A stretch of 64,000 bases of DNA from the NCBI RefSeq assembly GCF_000279145.1, contig NC_018178.1, positions 2,276,001 to 2,340,000 on the forward strand, in the 5' to 3' direction. Both the position numbers and the translations under genes were made by a program. The notes under the pieces were generated by a model, which worked only from the letters and a program-made list of their open reading frames with translations, made no database searches and was not told the DNA's origin. The stretch comes from Melioribacter roseus P3M-2 (lineage in GTDB: Bacteria; Bacteroidota; Ignavibacteria; Ignavibacteriales; Melioribacteraceae). Shown here in pieces: positions 27,942 through 38,144 of the stretch; position 1 is the first letter of the stretch, and every line of letters starts with the position of its first letter.

Positions 27942-29582
27942 ATGAAAATTGCTGTTTTTCAGGCTAATCCGGTTATAGGAGATTTAGAGGGGAATAAAGA
28001 AAAAATAATCAGAGGGTATAAAAAAGCAACAGAAGAGGGAGCCGACCTTGTAATTTTTCCGGAACTATTTCTTCCCGGATATCCTCCGCTCGATCTTGTC
28101 GAAAAGGAAGAATTTCGCAACGCCGTTTCGCAATGCGCTCATGAAATTGCCAATAAGACAGGCGATGTCGGATTAATATTCGGCTCCATCACGGAAGATT
28201 ATCAGGAAGTTGTGGGCACGGGAGTATATAATTCCGCATTGCTTTGCTACGACGGGAAAATTCAGTTCGTTCAGAGCAAATCATTAATTCCCAATTACGA
28301 CGTTTTCGACGAAGTAAGATATTTTGAACCTGCAAAGAAAATTCAGGTGCATCATTTTAAAGACGAGATACTCGGCATTTCGGTATGCGAGGATATCTGG
28401 AACGACGCCGACTATTGGAAAAAAAGAAGGTACGAAATCGACCCTGTTCAGCGCCAGGTGGATTTAGGAGCAAGTTTGTTAATTAATATCTCCGCAAGTC
28501 CGTACGCTTACGGTAAAAGAAAACAGAAATACGAAATGTTAAATGTGCTGACAAGGAACGACAGAATTCCTCTGGTTTATGTATGTTGCGTGGGCGCTCA
28601 GACCGACTTGATTTTCGACGGCGCAAGTATGTGCTTCGACGATAACGGTCGATTATGCATGATGGGGAAGACCTATGAAGAAGATTATTTTATATACGAC
28701 ACAGCCGTCAATTACAACGAAGTTACGAATATCGAATCCTCTTTTGAAAAAGAAGCGTTGGATGCTCTGGTTATGGGTTTGCGCGACTACGGAAGAAAAA
28801 CAGGTTTTCAAAAAGCTTTAGTCGGTTTAAGCGGAGGTATCGACTCTGCGTTGGTTACATATATTGCAGTTCAGGCTTTCGGAAATGAAAATGTCCACGT
28901 TGTACTTATGCCTTCGCAATATTCGAGCCGCGGAAGTATTGACGATTCTTTGAAACTAATCGAAAATTTGGGCATCTCACACAATATAATTTCGATTCAG
29001 CCTGTGTACGACAAAATTTTGGAAATGCTTGACGTTGTATTCGAAGGAAAACCCCGAGACGTTACAGAGGAAAATATACAGGCGAGAATCAGAGGCATCT
29101 ATTTAATGGCGGTGGCAAATAAGTTCGGCTATATGCTTTGTACTACGGGAAACAAATCGGAATTGGCTGTGGGATACTCGACTCTCTATGGCGATATGTG
29201 CGGCGCCCTCGAAGTAATAGGAGACGTTTATAAAACTCAGGTATACAAACTTGCCAAATATATCAACAGAAACGCGGAAATTATCCCCGTAGAAATTATT
29301 ACTAAAGCGCCTTCAGCCGAGTTGAGACCCGATCAAAAAGACCAGGACACTCTACCCCCCTACGAAATTCTTGACCGCATACTACAATTGTATCTTGAAG
29401 AACAAAAAGAAATAAATGAAATCAACGAGGAAATTAACGACTACGAAACGGTCTATAAAGTATTGAGAATGGTCGACTTGAATGAATTCAAACGGAAACA
29501 AGCTCCCCCTGTCTTAAGGATTTCGACTAAAGCTTTCGGTTACGGCCGACGGTATCCGATAGTACAGGGTTGGAGAAAATAA
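27942..29582 (+). CDS. nadE: NAD+ synthetase, glutamine-dependent
   Basis: A 546-residue two-domain enzyme that makes NAD+ from deamido-NAD+. The N-terminal nitrilase-like glutaminase (about 1-260) has the triad residues in FPELFLPGYPP (Glu), SKSLIPNYDVFDE (Lys) and GISVCEDIWND (Cys). The C-terminal ATP-pyrophosphatase domain has LSGGIDSALV and TTGNKSELAVGYSTLYGD. Length is normal for the glutamine-hydrolysing form. Confidence 0.96.
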   Translation: MKIAVFQANPVIGDLEGNKEKIIRGYKKATEEGADLVIFPELFLPGYPPLDLVEKEEFRNAVSQCAHEIANKTGDVGLIFGSITEDYQEVVGTGVYNSALLCYDGKIQFVQSKSLIPNYDVFDEVRYFEPAKKIQVHHFKDEILGISVCEDIWNDADYWKKRRYEIDPVQRQVDLGASLLINISASPYAYGKRKQKYEMLNVLTRNDRIPLVYVCCVGAQTDLIFDGASMCFDDNGRLCMMGKTYEEDYFIYDTAVNYNEVTNIESSFEKEALDALVMGLRDYGRKTGFQKALVGLSGGIDSALVTYIAVQAFGNENVHVVLMPSQYSSRGSIDDSLKLIENLGISHNIISIQPVYDKILEMLDVVFEGKPRDVTEENIQARIRGIYLMAVANKFGYMLCTTGNKSELAVGYSTLYGDMCGALEVIGDVYKTQVYKLAKYINRNAEIIPVEIITKAPSAELRPDQKDQDTLPPYEILDRILQLYLEEQKEINEINEEINDYETVYKVLRMVDLNEFKRKQAPPVLRISTKAFGYGRRYPIVQGWRK

Positions 29583-29634
29583 ATTATGAACTATTTAACT
29601 CAGTCATATCGTTTATAATAAAAATGGTATCAGT

Positions 29635-31386
29635 ATGAAACTCAAATTGATTTTACTTCTTTTGATCCCTTTCATTGCAGGGGCTCAATTCGGTTTACAA
29701 AAAAATATTTTGAAAATGGAATTGGTGGAAGGGCAGGATGTCGCTTATCCCAATTCAAATTATAGATTTGCCGTTAAACTGAACATCTCAGAAGAATGGC
29801 ATATCAATTCCAATAATCCGAATGAAGATTTTCTTATACCGACAAGGCTTGTAAGCGAAGACCCGAGATTTCAGTTTGCTAAGATTGTATATCCGGAAGC
29901 GAAGGACTTGAAATTCGAATTCTCGGATAAGCCGGTGTCTGTGTTCGACGGAACAATTTATATCGGCGCTCTTTTGAGGATTGACGCCGCGCTTGATGAA
30001 GGCTACTACAGTATACCAATTAAAATTACATACCAGGCTTGTAATAATCAAAGTTGTCTACCGCCGTCAAGTTTGACCGATACCTTGCATATCAAAGTTG
30101 TAAACGAAGATACTCCCGTTACCGAACTGAATTCCGAGATATTGGGAAACATCGATTTCGGAAAGGCGAGCATTGAAGAGAGTAATGATAATACAATCGC
30201 TTCGACTTTGGAATCGAGCGGTTTGTTGCTTAGCCTTTTGTTTGTCTTCCTGGGAGGTTTGGCTTTGAACCTTACTCCCTGTGTTTATCCGTTAATACCG
30301 ATCACGGTAGGTTATTTCGGCGGACAAAGCGAAGGCAGAACCGGAAGACTCTTCCTGTTGGGTTCTCTTTATGTGCTCGGCATGGCGTTGACTTATTCCG
30401 TAATCGGGGTTATTACTGCGCTGAGCGGAGCTGTCTTCGGCAGCCTTTTGCAGAATACAATAGTAATTGTAGGGATAGCTGTGCTATTTGTTGTGTTGTC
30501 ATTGAGTCAATTCGGCGTTTATGAATTCAAATTGCCCGACTCATGGGTTATGAAAGCAGGCGGAGCAAAATCGGGATATTTCGGAGCATTTTTTATGGGC
30601 TTAACGATGGGAATTGTTGCAGCTCCGTGTATAGGACCGTTTGTTCTCGGATTGGTAACTTATGTCGCCGCAAAGGGAGACCCCGTCTATGGTTTCTGGC
30701 TCTTCTTTGTTATGGCATTGGGCCTCGGATTACCGTATCTTTTCCTGGCTCTCTTTTCAGGTAAAATTAAAAGCTTACCGCGTGCGGGGGACTGGATGGA
30801 AGGCGTCAAACATGTTTTCGGATTTTTACTGCTCGGCATGGCAGTCTATTTTGTAGCTCCATTATTTCCTAAGGAAATAAATTCATACTTTCTCCCGATA
30901 TTTGGTATAGCGGCTGCGGTAATACTATTGGTGTTTGACAGGACGGCAAATAATATTAAAGGATTTAGGATTTTCAAAACGGTCTTTTCGATTATCGTAC
31001 TGGCTTTGTCGGTTTATTCATTGATTCCCGCCGACAAACCTGAATTGCCGTGGGAAAAATTTACAGACGAGAAATATCAGATTTCTCTCGATAATGGTGA
31101 AAAAATGATAATCGATTTTTATGCCGATTGGTGTATTCCCTGTAAGGAACTCGAAGCGATAACTTTCGCCGACGCCAAAGTTGCCGGGAAGATGAAGGAA
31201 TTCAAATTATTCAAAGTAGATATGACGCAAACTATTTCGGATGAAACCGAAAAACTCAGGAATAAATTTAATATAGTCGGTATGCCTACTGTATTGATTA
31301 TCGATTCAAGCGGCAGGGAAGTTGAAAGATTAACAGGTTTTGTACAGCCAAAAGAATTTTTTGAAATAATTAATGCCGTAGAGTGA
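29635..31386 (+). CDS. dsbD: Thiol:disulfide interchange protein DsbD
   Basis: A 583-residue protein that carries reducing power from cytosolic thioredoxin across the inner membrane. Domains: signal peptide; periplasmic alpha domain with the CxxxxC pair in YQACNNQSCLPP; eight-helix membrane domain with the redox Cys in LNLTPCVYPLIP and APCIGPFVLG; C-terminal thioredoxin domain with FYADWCIPCKE. All redox cysteines are present. It feeds periplasmic reductases and cytochrome c maturation. Confidence 0.94.
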   Translation: MKLKLILLLLIPFIAGAQFGLQKNILKMELVEGQDVAYPNSNYRFAVKLNISEEWHINSNNPNEDFLIPTRLVSEDPRFQFAKIVYPEAKDLKFEFSDKPVSVFDGTIYIGALLRIDAALDEGYYSIPIKITYQACNNQSCLPPSSLTDTLHIKVVNEDTPVTELNSEILGNIDFGKASIEESNDNTIASTLESSGLLLSLLFVFLGGLALNLTPCVYPLIPITVGYFGGQSEGRTGRLFLLGSLYVLGMALTYSVIGVITALSGAVFGSLLQNTIVIVGIAVLFVVLSLSQFGVYEFKLPDSWVMKAGGAKSGYFGAFFMGLTMGIVAAPCIGPFVLGLVTYVAAKGDPVYGFWLFFVMALGLGLPYLFLALFSGKIKSLPRAGDWMEGVKHVFGFLLLGMAVYFVAPLFPKEINSYFLPIFGIAAAVILLVFDRTANNIKGFRIFKTVFSIIVLALSVYSLIPADKPELPWEKFTDEKYQISLDNGEKMIIDFYADWCIPCKELEAITFADAKVAGKMKEFKLFKVDMTQTISDETEKLRNKFNIVGMPTVLIIDSSGREVERLTGFVQPKEFFEIINAVE

Positions 31387-31470
31387 ATTTAGGCATTTAA
31401 TTTTGAAAATAGTTTTCATATTTTAATAAACGACAATAAGACAAATTAACTTATTTAAGAGAATAACAAA

Positions 31471-33312
31471 ATGGCAAAAGCAAGTAAAATAGTTGAAGAT
31501 GTAACAGTACGATTTGCCGGCGATTCCGGCGACGGCATGCAGTTAACGGGAACACAATTCACGGAAACAACTGCAATTGTAGGCAACGATCTAAGCACGC
31601 TTCCCGATTTTCCAGCAGAAATACGAGCCCCTGCCGGTTCATTATCCGGCGTTAGCGGATTTCAGCTTCATTTCAGCAGCAGCGAGATTCAAACTCCGGG
31701 CGACTCGCCCGACGTTCTCGTGGCAATGAACCCTGCCGCGCTAAAAGTTAATTTGCCCGATTTGAAACCTGGCGGCACTATTATAGTCAATACGGATTCG
31801 TTCGACGACAAAAACTTACGCCTTGCAAAGTATAATTCCAATCCGCTCGAGGACGGCTCGCTCAGTAACTACAATGTAATCCCTATCCCCCTTACGCAGA
31901 TGACGATGGAAACGCTGAAAGATATGGAGCTATCCGTTAAAGACAAAGAAAAATGTAAGAATTTCTTTGCTCTCGGATTGATGTACTGGATGTACAACAG
32001 GCCAATCGACGTTACACTAAAGTGGCTCGAAACGAAGTTCAAAAACAAGCCCGAAATTATGGAAGCCAACAAAAAAGCCTTGATGGCAGGCTATAATTTT
32101 GGAGAAACCACGGAAATATTTACTACGAGATTCGAAGTCAAAGCGGCAGAATTGCCCAAAGGAAAATATCGCAATATTTCCGGCAACGAAGCTACGGCGC
32201 TCGGCTTTGTAACGGCTTCTTTGAAAAGCGGTTTGAAATTATTTCTGGGCTCGTACCCGATCACTCCCGCTTCGGAAATACTGCATGAACTGAGTAAATA
32301 CAAAGAGTTTGACGTCGTAACGTTTCAGGCGGAAGATGAAATTGCCGGAATCAGTTCTGCCATCGGCGCCTCGTTTGCAGGGGCTTTAGCAATTACCACT
32401 ACTTCTGGTCCTGGATTCTCTCTGAAGAGCGAAGCGTTGGGACTAGCGCTAATTACGGAATTGCCGCTGATTGTGGTAGACGTGCAAAGAGGCGGTCCGA
32501 GTACGGGTTTGCCCACAAAAACCGAACAGGCAGACCTATTGCAAGCGTTTTTCGGCAGACACGGCGAAGCTCCGCTTGCTATTATAGCCGCCAAAAGCCC
32601 GGCGGATTGTTTCTATATGGCTATTGAAGCTTCGAGAATCGCCACCAAATATATGACCCCAGTTGTGCTTTTGACCGACGGATATCTTGCAATGGGATCG
32701 GAGCCGCTCAGAATTCCCGATTTTGAAGAACTTCCGGATATCAGTGTGAAATTCCGTACAGACCCCGAAGGATTTTATCCTTATTTGAGAGACGAAAAAC
32801 TGAGCAGACCTTGGGCAATACCCGGCACGCCCGGTTTGGAGCATCGAATCGGCGGTTTGGAAAAACAAAATATCTATGGATCGATCAGTTACGACCCGGA
32901 TAACCACGAAGAAATGGTTAAAATAAGAAAACAGAAAATCGACAATATTGCCAATGATATACCCGAACTGAAAGTGGACGGCAGTGATACGGACGAATTA
33001 CTGATACTCAGCTGGGGTAGCACTTACGGAGCTATAAAAGAAGCTTTACGCAACGCGCGTAAACAAGGATACAAAGTGGCTCATGCTCATTTGACGTATC
33101 TCAATCCGTTCCCGCGTAACATAAAAGATGTGCTCGATAAATACGAAAAAGTGCTTATTCCGGAACTCAACACCGGTCAGCTGGCTTTGCTTATTAAAGG
33201 AAGATTTTTGAAAGACGTTATCCAATTGAACAAGGTTAAAGGACGTCCTTTCAAAGTTGCCGAAATTGAAAATAAAATATACGAAGTACTCGGAGGTACT
33301 AATGGAAACTAA
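31471..33312 (+). CDS. korA: 2-oxoacid:ferredoxin oxidoreductase, fused gamma-alpha subunit (KorA-type)
   Basis: A 613-residue subunit. The N-terminal gamma domain (about 1-195: RFAGDSGDGMQLTGTQF, LPDFPAEIRAPAGS) is fused to the alpha domain (LFLGSYPITPASEIL, FQAEDEIAGIS, TTTSGPGFSLKSE, RGGPSTGLPTKTEQADL). The pattern is that of 2-oxoglutarate:ferredoxin oxidoreductase, cytosolic and CoA-dependent. It links the TCA cycle to ferredoxin and can run in reverse for CO2 fixation. Overlaps korB by 11 bases. Substrate (2-oxoglutarate versus another 2-oxoacid) is inferred. Confidence 0.9.
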   Translation: MAKASKIVEDVTVRFAGDSGDGMQLTGTQFTETTAIVGNDLSTLPDFPAEIRAPAGSLSGVSGFQLHFSSSEIQTPGDSPDVLVAMNPAALKVNLPDLKPGGTIIVNTDSFDDKNLRLAKYNSNPLEDGSLSNYNVIPIPLTQMTMETLKDMELSVKDKEKCKNFFALGLMYWMYNRPIDVTLKWLETKFKNKPEIMEANKKALMAGYNFGETTEIFTTRFEVKAAELPKGKYRNISGNEATALGFVTASLKSGLKLFLGSYPITPASEILHELSKYKEFDVVTFQAEDEIAGISSAIGASFAGALAITTTSGPGFSLKSEALGLALITELPLIVVDVQRGGPSTGLPTKTEQADLLQAFFGRHGEAPLAIIAAKSPADCFYMAIEASRIATKYMTPVVLLTDGYLAMGSEPLRIPDFEELPDISVKFRTDPEGFYPYLRDEKLSRPWAIPGTPGLEHRIGGLEKQNIYGSISYDPDNHEEMVKIRKQKIDNIANDIPELKVDGSDTDELLILSWGSTYGAIKEALRNARKQGYKVAHAHLTYLNPFPRNIKDVLDKYEKVLIPELNTGQLALLIKGRFLKDVIQLNKVKGRPFKVAEIENKIYEVLGGTNGN

Positions 33313-34336
33313 GAATTTGGAGACTAAACCTAAATATACAGCGAAAGACTTTTCATCCGACGTAGATGTCAAATGGTGTCCGGGCTGCGGCGATTATTCT
33401 ATCCTTGCGCAGGTTCAGCGAACCTCGCCCGATTTTGGCGAATTAAAAGAGAACATCGTTTGGGTTTCGGGTATCGGCTGCTCGAGCAGATTTCCATACT
33501 ATATGAATACATACGGATTTCACGGAATCCACGGTAGAGCCGCCGCAATTGCAACCGGCGTTAAACTGGCAAACCCGAAATTGCAGGTATGGGTGGCTAC
33601 GGGCGACGGCGATTCTTTGAGTATAGGCGGCAATCATTTTATTCACGCATGCAGAAAAAATATGGATATTAAAATTGTCCTGTTCAACAATAAAATTTAC
33701 GGATTGACAAAGGGACAATATTCGCCTACTTCCGAAAAGGGCAAAATTACCAAATCTTCGCCATATGGAACAGTCGATTTTCCGTTTAATGCAAGTAAAC
33801 TTGCCGATGCTGCCGGCGCCACTTTTTTTGCCAGAACTATCGACAGAGAACCTAAACATATGCAGGAAATGTTGAAAAGAGCGGCTGCTCACAAAGGTCT
33901 TGCAGTGGTTGAAGTATATCAAAATTGTCCGATATTTAACGACGGCGCGTACGCTCCTCTTACCGATAAAACTTCCAAGGAAGATTATGTGCTTTATTTG
34001 GAACACGGGAAACCTTTAGTCTTCGGTAAAAATAAAGATAAAGGCATTAAACTCGATGGATTGCAGCCTGTGGTTATCGACTTGAATGACGGGAAACACT
34101 CGGTTGACGATTGCTGGGTTCACGACGAATTCGATACTGATCCCACAAGAGGTTTTATTCTTGCCAGATTTATCGATATGGATCATATGCCGACGCCCAT
34201 TGGAGTTTTCCGACAGGTTCACAAGCCTACTTACGACGAAGAGTATTGGAATCAGGTCGAATACGTCAAATCCAAAAAGGGAGCGGGCGATTACAACAAA
34301 CTAATGTATAGCGTTAATACATGGGATGTTGAGTAA
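33302..34336 (+). CDS. korB: 2-oxoacid:ferredoxin oxidoreductase, beta subunit (KorB-type)
   Basis: A 344-residue thiamine-diphosphate subunit. Seen: KWCPGCGDYSIL (cluster Cys), GIGCSSRFPYYM, HGRAAAIATG, and the ThDP motif ATGDGDSLSIGGNHF through NNKIYGLTKGQYSPTS. The start is the ATG at 33302, just inside the end of korA; an in-frame ATG-like site further upstream is unlikely. A strong terminator follows. Confidence 0.92.
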   Translation: METKNLETKPKYTAKDFSSDVDVKWCPGCGDYSILAQVQRTSPDFGELKENIVWVSGIGCSSRFPYYMNTYGFHGIHGRAAAIATGVKLANPKLQVWVATGDGDSLSIGGNHFIHACRKNMDIKIVLFNNKIYGLTKGQYSPTSEKGKITKSSPYGTVDFPFNASKLADAAGATFFARTIDREPKHMQEMLKRAAAHKGLAVVEVYQNCPIFNDGAYAPLTDKTSKEDYVLYLEHGKPLVFGKNKDKGIKLDGLQPVVIDLNDGKHSVDDCWVHDEFDTDPTRGFILARFIDMDHMPTPIGVFRQVHKPTYDEEYWNQVEYVKSKKGAGDYNKLMYSVNTWDVE

Positions 34337-34350
34337 TTAATTATCCGCAA

Positions 34351-34378
34351 GGGCTGCGGATTACGCAGCCCTTTTTTT
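34351..34378 (+). terminator. Rho-independent terminator after korAB
   Basis: Stem GGGCTGCG/CGCAGCCC with a 5-base loop, followed by seven T. Confidence 0.92.
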
Positions 34379-34424
34379 ATTTCCCGCCATTTCAATATTT
34401 TTAATTCTTAAAAGTAACTCTGTT

Positions 34425-35411
34425 ATGAACTATTATACCGAACTGAAAAATATTCTGGATTCTCACGAATCTTTTACTATTACTTCGCACGTCAATCCCG
34501 ATGCTGATGCAATTTGTTCCGAGATTGCGTGTTTTCTTCTTCTTAAAAGATTGAATAAAAAAGTAAAAATTATCAACCACAGTCCTACGCCCGACAATCT
34601 GAAATTTCTTGATGAAACCGGAGACGTGGAATTATATAATCCGGACAAACATGACGACTACATAATGAGTTCCGAGGTCGTCTTGTTCCTCGATTTGAAC
34701 GGCATAAGCAGAACGAAGAGCATGGAAAGTATACTACGCAAGTCGAACGCCAAAAAAGTATGTATCGATCATCATCAGGAACCGGAAAATTGCTTTGACT
34801 TTCTGCTGGTGGAAACCGAAGCAGCCGCCACGGGGGAAATTTTGTACGATTTTATAAAATCGACTAAGATTATGGAAATCGACTACCAGATTGCTCTCCA
34901 ACTGTACAGCGCTATTATGACCGATACCGGCTCCTTCCGTTACGAAAGAACTTCGCCTAAGATTCATGCAATAGCCGGCGAACTTCTCACAAAAGGCGTC
35001 AATCCCACCGAAGTATACGATAAAATTTACAATCAAACCGACTTAAACAATTTGCGATTGCTCGGAAAAGCCATTAGCAGTATTACTACAGCTTTGAACG
35101 GAAGAGTCGCGTATATGGTTATTACTCAGGCTGACCTGCGGCAGTACGGCGCCAAAGAGAGCGACGTTGACGGATTTGTAACTTATTGCATGGCCGTTAA
35201 AAATGTGGTTGTCGGGTTGTTGTTCCTTGAATTGGAAGACGGTATAAAAATTAGTTTCCGATCGAAAGGAAATATAAAAGTAAATAAATTGGCGGCTGAA
35301 TTCGGGGGCGGCGGACATATTAACGCCTCCGGCGCCAGACTTTACGACAAGGATATCGACAAATTAATAAAGAACGTAATCCTGGAGGCTCAAAAATATA
35401 TAGGAGATTAA
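34425..35411 (+). CDS. DHH-family phosphoesterase (NrnA-like oligoribonuclease / pAp phosphatase)
   Basis: A 328-residue cytosolic metal-dependent phosphoesterase. The motifs are SHVNPDADAICSE, VLFLDLN, CIDHHQEP (the DHH motif), MTDTGSFRYERTS, and in the DHHA1 domain GGGGHINASGA. The architecture is that of NrnA, which degrades short RNAs (nanoRNA) and 3'-phosphoadenosine 5'-phosphate. Directly followed, with no spacer, by the aminopeptidase ATG. Confidence 0.9.
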   Translation: MNYYTELKNILDSHESFTITSHVNPDADAICSEIACFLLLKRLNKKVKIINHSPTPDNLKFLDETGDVELYNPDKHDDYIMSSEVVLFLDLNGISRTKSMESILRKSNAKKVCIDHHQEPENCFDFLLVETEAAATGEILYDFIKSTKIMEIDYQIALQLYSAIMTDTGSFRYERTSPKIHAIAGELLTKGVNPTEVYDKIYNQTDLNNLRLLGKAISSITTALNGRVAYMVITQADLRQYGAKESDVDGFVTYCMAVKNVVVGLLFLELEDGIKISFRSKGNIKVNKLAAEFGGGGHINASGARLYDKDIDKLIKNVILEAQKYIGD

Positions 35412-36924
35412 ATGTTATTCAGACTAAAAATCAACGCGAAAAACGATGAAATAAAATTCGGCAAAAAATGCTCTTCTCCTGAAATTCTTTGTCGACACAC
35501 AAAAATTGGATAAGCAACTGGAAAGTTTTCTCGGATTGCTCAATTTGAAAATCAATCCTTTGTATAAAGAAAAATTTCTCGATAAAGAAACAAACGAAAT
35601 TAAATTTCATTCATCCGAAGGCGATCCGGTTGCAGTGATTCTCAAAAAAATCAAAACAGACCGTGAATTTAACTCGGATTTTTTCCGCGATTATCTTGCG
35701 GGCTTGATGATTAAATTGAAAAATGAACCGGTGGATTCAATGACTCTCATTGTTCCGCCCTTTAAAGATTTTGAAAAATATTTTGCCGGAGAAAAAGAAT
35801 TTCTCCGTTCAATGGCAGAAGGTTTGCAACTGGGAAATTATTCTTTCGACAACTATAAATCGACGGCTAAAAAAGCAAGGCCGTTCGAAGTAAATCTTCA
35901 CTATTCCGATAACTCGCTGCTTAAACGCGTTGTGACGGATACAAATTATGTAATGAATGCGGTTTTTATGGCTCGAGATTTAGTAAATGAACCTGCAATC
36001 AAATTGACTCCCTTGGAATTGGCGTCGCGCGCTAAAAAAGAACTTGCATTGCCCGGAGTTAAAGTAATTGTATGGAACAAGAAAGAACTCGAAAAAAGAA
36101 AGATGAATGCAATTCTTGCAGTGGGAGGGGCGAGCGATAATCCTCCTTGTATGATTATTATCCACTATAAACCGGCTAAATCGGCTAAGAAAAAAATTGC
36201 TCTGGTTGGCAAAGGAGTAACATACGATTCAGGAGGCTTGTCGATAAAACCTACTTCGGGTATGCTCGATATGAAAGCCGACATGGCGGGCGGCGCGGCG
36301 GTAATCGGCGCAATTAAAGCGGCGGCATTATTGAAATTACCCGTTGAGTTAATCGGCGTTGTGCCTGCCGTAGAAAATATGATCGGCGGAAAATCTTATA
36401 AACCTGGCGACGTAATTATTTCCGCTTCGGGTAAAACTATCGAAGTTAAAGACACTGACGCAGAAGGAAGAATAATTCTGGCCGACGCTCTCCATTATGT
36501 ATCCGGGCAAAAACCGCATCAGATTATCGACTTTGCAACTTTAACCGGCGCATGCGTTGTTGCTTTGGGAGAAATAGCCGCAGGATTATTTACTGAAAAT
36601 AACGAACTGGCGGAGGGACTCCTTCAAGCGTCCAATACTACTTACGAAAGACTCTGGCAAATGCCGTTCTGGAGCGATTACGAAAAAATGATTGAAAGCG
36701 AAATTGCAGACGTTGCGAATTTAGGACCCCGCTGGGGCGGAGCAATAACCGCAGGTAAATTTTTGCAAAATTTTGTCGACCCCGATATACCGTGGGCTCA
36801 TATCGATATTGCCGGACCGGCGCTAAAGCATAAATCCCGCTCGTATACCGAGAAATATAATACAGGCTTCGGCGTTAGGTTGATAATTGATTATTTATTA
36901 TATACAATTAATAACGGCAAATAA
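35412..36924 (+). CDS. pepA: Leucyl aminopeptidase (M17), with an apparent +1 frameshift near the N-terminus
   Basis: Cytosolic di-metal aminopeptidase. The catalytic domain is intact: LVGKGVTYDSGGLSIKP (Lys and Asp ligands), DMKADMAGGAAV, and TDAEGRIILADAL. The ATG at 35412 abuts the nrnA stop, but its frame ends at a TAA near 35511 after MLFRLKINAKND and so on. The rest of the protein reads in the frame that opens near there. Removing one A from the A6 run at 35463-35468 joins them as FGKNALLLKFFVDTQKLDKQL, about 503 residues. The next TTG (35506) alone would still give a 472-residue protein. Confidence 0.85.
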
Positions 36925-36966
36925 TTATTTTTAAAATTGAACTTAAAATAACAAGAGGGAGTTTAT

Positions 36967-37164
36967 ATGAGTAAATCATTTGAAGTTATAGAAAGAGTCG
37001 GAATTTCGACCGAAAGCATTTCCGAAGCTATCAAAAGCGTTCTTAAAGAAGCTAACGAAGAAAAACCGGTTGCCTGGTTCGAAGTTGTCGAACAGCGCGG
37101 AAGATTGACTTCCGACGGCAGCGTGGAATTTCAGGTCAAAATTAAAATAGGTCGTAAACTATAA
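36967..37164 (+). CDS. Dodecin, flavin-binding protein
   Basis: A 65-residue dodecin. Seen: a beta-strand and helix start ([22 protein letters not shown]), then [13 protein letters not shown] with the Trp and Gln that stack and hold flavin in homologues, and a final strand [12 protein letters not shown]. Dodecins form 12-mers that store or buffer flavins or CoA. A Shine-Dalgarno AAGAGGGAG precedes the ATG. It starts a run of short genes with two peroxiredoxins. Confidence 0.92.
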   Translation: MSKSFEVIERVGISTESISEAIKSVLKEANEEKPVAWFEVVEQRGRLTSDGSVEFQVKIKIGRKL

Positions 37165-37180
37165 AAAGAAAGGAAGAAAA

Positions 37181-37663
37181 ATGGCTTTAAAAATTGGAGA
37201 CAAAGCCCCGGATTTCGCATTGAAAAATGCAGACGGCACGACATATAAATTGTCGGATTACCAAGGCAAGAAAAACGTAGTTCTTCTCTTTTTCCCGGCA
37301 GTCGGTTCATCCGTCTGCGAAAAAGAACTCTGCTCGACACGCGACAGCATGAAAGATTACGAAAGTCTTGAAGCGCAAGTCTTCGCTATCAGCGTTGACG
37401 GACCCTTTGCTCAAAAACTTTGGGCGGACAAACATCAATTCAATTTCCCGTTGCTCAGCGACTTCAATAAAGAAGTTTCGCAGCTATACGACGCTTACTA
37501 CGACGTCTGGTTGCCAGGAAAATTCGACTTGAAAGGCGTATCGAAAAGAGCGGCGTTTGTAATCGATAAAAACGGAGTAGTTCAATACGTTGAAGTGCTC
37601 GAAAATGCGGGCGACGAACCGGATTATAACGCTATTAAAGAAGCATTGAACAAACTTTCGTAA
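37181..37663 (+). CDS. Peroxiredoxin (AhpC/TSA-type)
   Basis: A 160-residue thioredoxin-fold peroxidase. Seen: [34 protein letters not shown] with the peroxidatic Cys and a second Cys four residues later, and [17 protein letters not shown]. The usual Thr before the peroxidatic Cys is replaced by Ser. Reduces peroxides in the cytosol. Preceded by GAAAGGAAG and 16 bases after dodecin. Confidence 0.9.
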   Translation: MALKIGDKAPDFALKNADGTTYKLSDYQGKKNVVLLFFPAVGSSVCEKELCSTRDSMKDYESLEAQVFAISVDGPFAQKLWADKHQFNFPLLSDFNKEVSQLYDAYYDVWLPGKFDLKGVSKRAAFVIDKNGVVQYVEVLENAGDEPDYNAIKEALNKLS

Positions 37664-37670
37664 AGGGTGA

Positions 37671-38144
37671 ATGATGATAGAAGAAGGTAAAAAAGCGCCG
37701 GCTTTTACATTACCCGATCAAAACGGCAAAAAGATATCTTTGAAAGATCTTAAAGGGAAAAAAAATATCGTCCTCTACTTTTATCCGAAAGACAATACAA
37801 GCGGCTGTACTAAAGAAGCTTGCGATTTCAGGGATACCTTCCCCGACTTCAAAAAAGTAAACGCCGTTATTATCGGTATCAGTCCGGATTCCGTGGAATC
37901 CCACAGGAAATTCGCGGAAAAATATGGACTTCCCTTTACGCTTTTGAGCGACGAAAAAAAGGAAGTTCTGGAAAAGTACGGCGTCTGGAAAGAAAAATCG
38001 ATGTACGGCAGGAAATATATGGGAGTTGAGAGAACGACCGTAATAATAGACGAGAACGGGAAGATTCTCAAAATATTCCCGAAAGTAAAAGTTAATGGGC
38101 ATTCTGAAGAAGTACTGAAAGCAATTCAAGAATCCGGAAAATGA
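37671..38144 (+). CDS. bcp: Thioredoxin-dependent peroxiredoxin (Bcp/PrxQ type)
   Basis: A 157-residue PrxQ. Seen: APAFTLPDQNGKKISL and YFYPKDNTSGCTKEACDFRD, with the peroxidatic Cys and the resolving Cys five residues later as in Bcp, plus GISPDSVESHRKFAEKYGL. Two adjacent ATGs (37671 and 37674) are possible; the second has the better spacing from AAAGGG. Overlaps the next gene by 4 bases. Confidence 0.93.
   Translation: MMIEEGKKAPAFTLPDQNGKKISLKDLKGKKNIVLYFYPKDNTSGCTKEACDFRDTFPDFKKVNAVIIGISPDSVESHRKFAEKYGLPFTLLSDEKKEVLEKYGVWKEKSMYGRKYMGVERTTVIIDENGKILKIFPKVKVNGHSEEVLKAIQESGK

Noticed and set aside
33443-34006. Minus-strand frame of 187 codons inside korB
   Set aside because: Shadow of a well-conserved ThDP enzyme; no family features.
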